Shown here: in pieces, positions 4,641 to 5,410 of the stretch
Numbering within the stretch: position 1 is the stretch's first letter
How the letters are laid out: the number at the start of each line of letters is the position of its first letter
NCBI GenBank assembly: GCA_902782395.1
Contig: CACZNF010000123.1
Location: 1 to 5,410 of the forward strand
Length of the DNA: 5,410 nucleotides
Direction: 5' to 3'
Source: an uncultured Erysipelotrichaceae bacterium
Lineage (GTDB): Bacteria > Bacillota_I > Bacilli_A > RFN20 > CAG-826
The notes under the pieces: generated by a model
What the model was told of the DNA's origin: nothing
Seen by the model: the letters and a program-made list of their open reading frames with translations, nothing else
Databases searched by the model: none
Made by a program: the position numbers and the translations under genes

Positions 4641-5410
4641 TGGGCAAATATGATAAATTCTTTGCGCTAGCAAAAGAAGCGGGACTCGAACAAGTCGAAT
4701 TATCCATCTATGAATCTCATAATATAAACATCTCCTTATTCCACGGAGAAGTTGATGAGTATAAAGATAACAATGGCTATTCCATTTTAGCTAGAGGTAT
4801 CTTAAACGGTAAATGTGGCGCTGCCGCATGCGATGTCTGGAATAAAGATAAAGCAGCGTGGTTAGTAAAAGAAATCGTTGCTAACGCTAAAGTCATTGAA
4901 AATGATGACCCAATCTTCATCTTCAAAGGCAGCGAAAAATACCACAAAATTAACACATTTAACAAAGAATTAGAGAACGTTTCCATTGATGAAAAAATGA
5001 AAAATCTCTATTTCTTAGAAAAAACATGTAAAGAAATTGATCCACGTATCGCCGAAGTTGCCGGTACTGAATTCAATCAAACAAGCGAAAAGGTGACATT
5101 AATCAATTCCAATGGCCTTAACTTAGTGCAAAGAAGTAACTACTTCACCTATGTTGTCCAATGTGTTGCCAAACAAGGCGAACAAACAAAATCAGGTTAT
5201 GACTTCTTCTTAGATAATGATTTCTCTAAATTCAACGCAGAAGAATTCGCTAAGAAAGTTGTTAAATTAACTGTTGATCAATTAGGTGGGGAACCATGTG
5301 AAACAAATAAATATAAAGCTGTTTTACATCCAGATGTTGTTACTTCCTTATTAAGAGCCTATATCGGTCACGCTGACGCTGAAGAAGTTCAAAAGAAATC
5401 ATCCTTATTC
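4640..5410 (+). CDS. tldE: TldE/PmbA-type partner of TldD, N-terminal part (3' end outside window)
   Basis: The frame is open from the ATG at 4640 to the last base, giving 257 residues of a protein that is usually about 440-450 long. It starts one base inside the tldD stop codon. The layout follows the PmbA/TldE half of the family: an N-terminal QVELSIYESHNINISLFHGEVDEYKDNN-type strand pair (split near residues 18-45), SILARGILNGKCGAA near 48, VTLINSNGLNL near 150, then a domain crossover with YKAVLHPDVVTSLL near 229 and KKSSLF at the window end. No HExxxH is present, as expected for TldE, which lacks the zinc site and acts as structural partner of TldD. The low similarity between family members leaves the TldE label slightly less certain than TldD, but the gene order and sequence agree. 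Alternative symbol: pmbA. Confidence 0.9.
   Translation, partial: MGKYDKFFALAKEAGLEQVELSIYESHNINISLFHGEVDEYKDNNGYSILARGILNGKCGAAACDVWNKDKAAWLVKEIVANAKVIENDDPIFIFKGSEKYHKINTFNKELENVSIDEKMKNLYFLEKTCKEIDPRIAEVAGTEFNQTSEKVTLINSNGLNLVQRSNYFTYVVQCVAKQGEQTKSGYDFFLDNDFSKFNAEEFAKKVVKLTVDQLGGEPCETNKYKAVLHPDVVTSLLRAYIGHADAEEVQKKSSLF

Noticed and set aside
4777..4986. Minus-strand open frame opposite tldE
   Set aside because: It is antisense to the conserved TldE frame and has no ribosome binding site or recognisable protein features.
1..5410. Mycoplasma-type genetic code (UGA as tryptophan)
   Set aside because: Tryptophans in arcC-flanking genes, TldD and TldE use TGG, and no conserved frame needs a TGA read-through.
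1..5410. CRISPR array, tRNA, rRNA, riboswitch, insertion sequence or phage gene
   Set aside because: No regularly spaced repeats, cloverleaf sequences, conserved riboswitch cores or transposase and integrase frames were seen.

Overview
The window looks like the chromosome of a low-GC Bacillota or Mollicutes-like bacterium. It is AT-rich, Lys/Asn/Ile-heavy in its proteins, and has short intergenic gaps and small hairpin terminators. Its gene families (carbamate kinase, a CpoA-type glycolipid glycosyltransferase, small two-helix membrane proteins) are typical of the group. Tryptophan is encoded by TGG, and the likely genes end in TAA or TAG, so nothing supports UGA recoding. I cannot place it more finely; gut Erysipelotrichales or RF39-like lineages are a guess.

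Layout. Positions 1-399 (+) hold the C-terminal part of carbamate kinase (arcC), ending in a hairpin that can terminate transcription from both sides. Three small membrane-protein genes follow on the minus strand, read right to left: about 2023-1676 (115 aa), 1642-1058 (194 aa) and 987-409 (192 aa). The two larger ones are clear paralogues with the same N-terminus, two helices and a soluble C-terminal domain. The third has a similar helix-plus-beta design on a smaller scale. Upstream of them, also on the minus strand, is a CpoA-like GT4 glycosyltransferase (3100-2089). It is broken by a frame change at about 2470, where a conserved stretch of roughly 20 residues is missing. A strong terminator follows its stop codon.

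Divergent from the glycosyltransferase, on the plus strand, is a tldD-tldE (pmbA) pair with overlapping stop and start codons. TldD is complete and has its HExxxH zinc motif and C-terminal cysteine. TldE runs off the window end. The 133-bp divergent region carries a strong ribosome binding site and a perfect 8-bp inverted repeat next to a possible promoter.

Functionally the window is a mixture: energy metabolism (carbamate kinase), membrane glycolipid synthesis (probably lost or damaged), unknown membrane proteins, and a peptide-processing protease. No phage, transposon, CRISPR or RNA gene was seen. The most unusual items are the damaged glycosyltransferase, the uncharacterised membrane-protein group, two promoter-proximal palindromes, and two genes whose -10-like boxes sit 7 nt before the start codon, which suggests leaderless transcripts.
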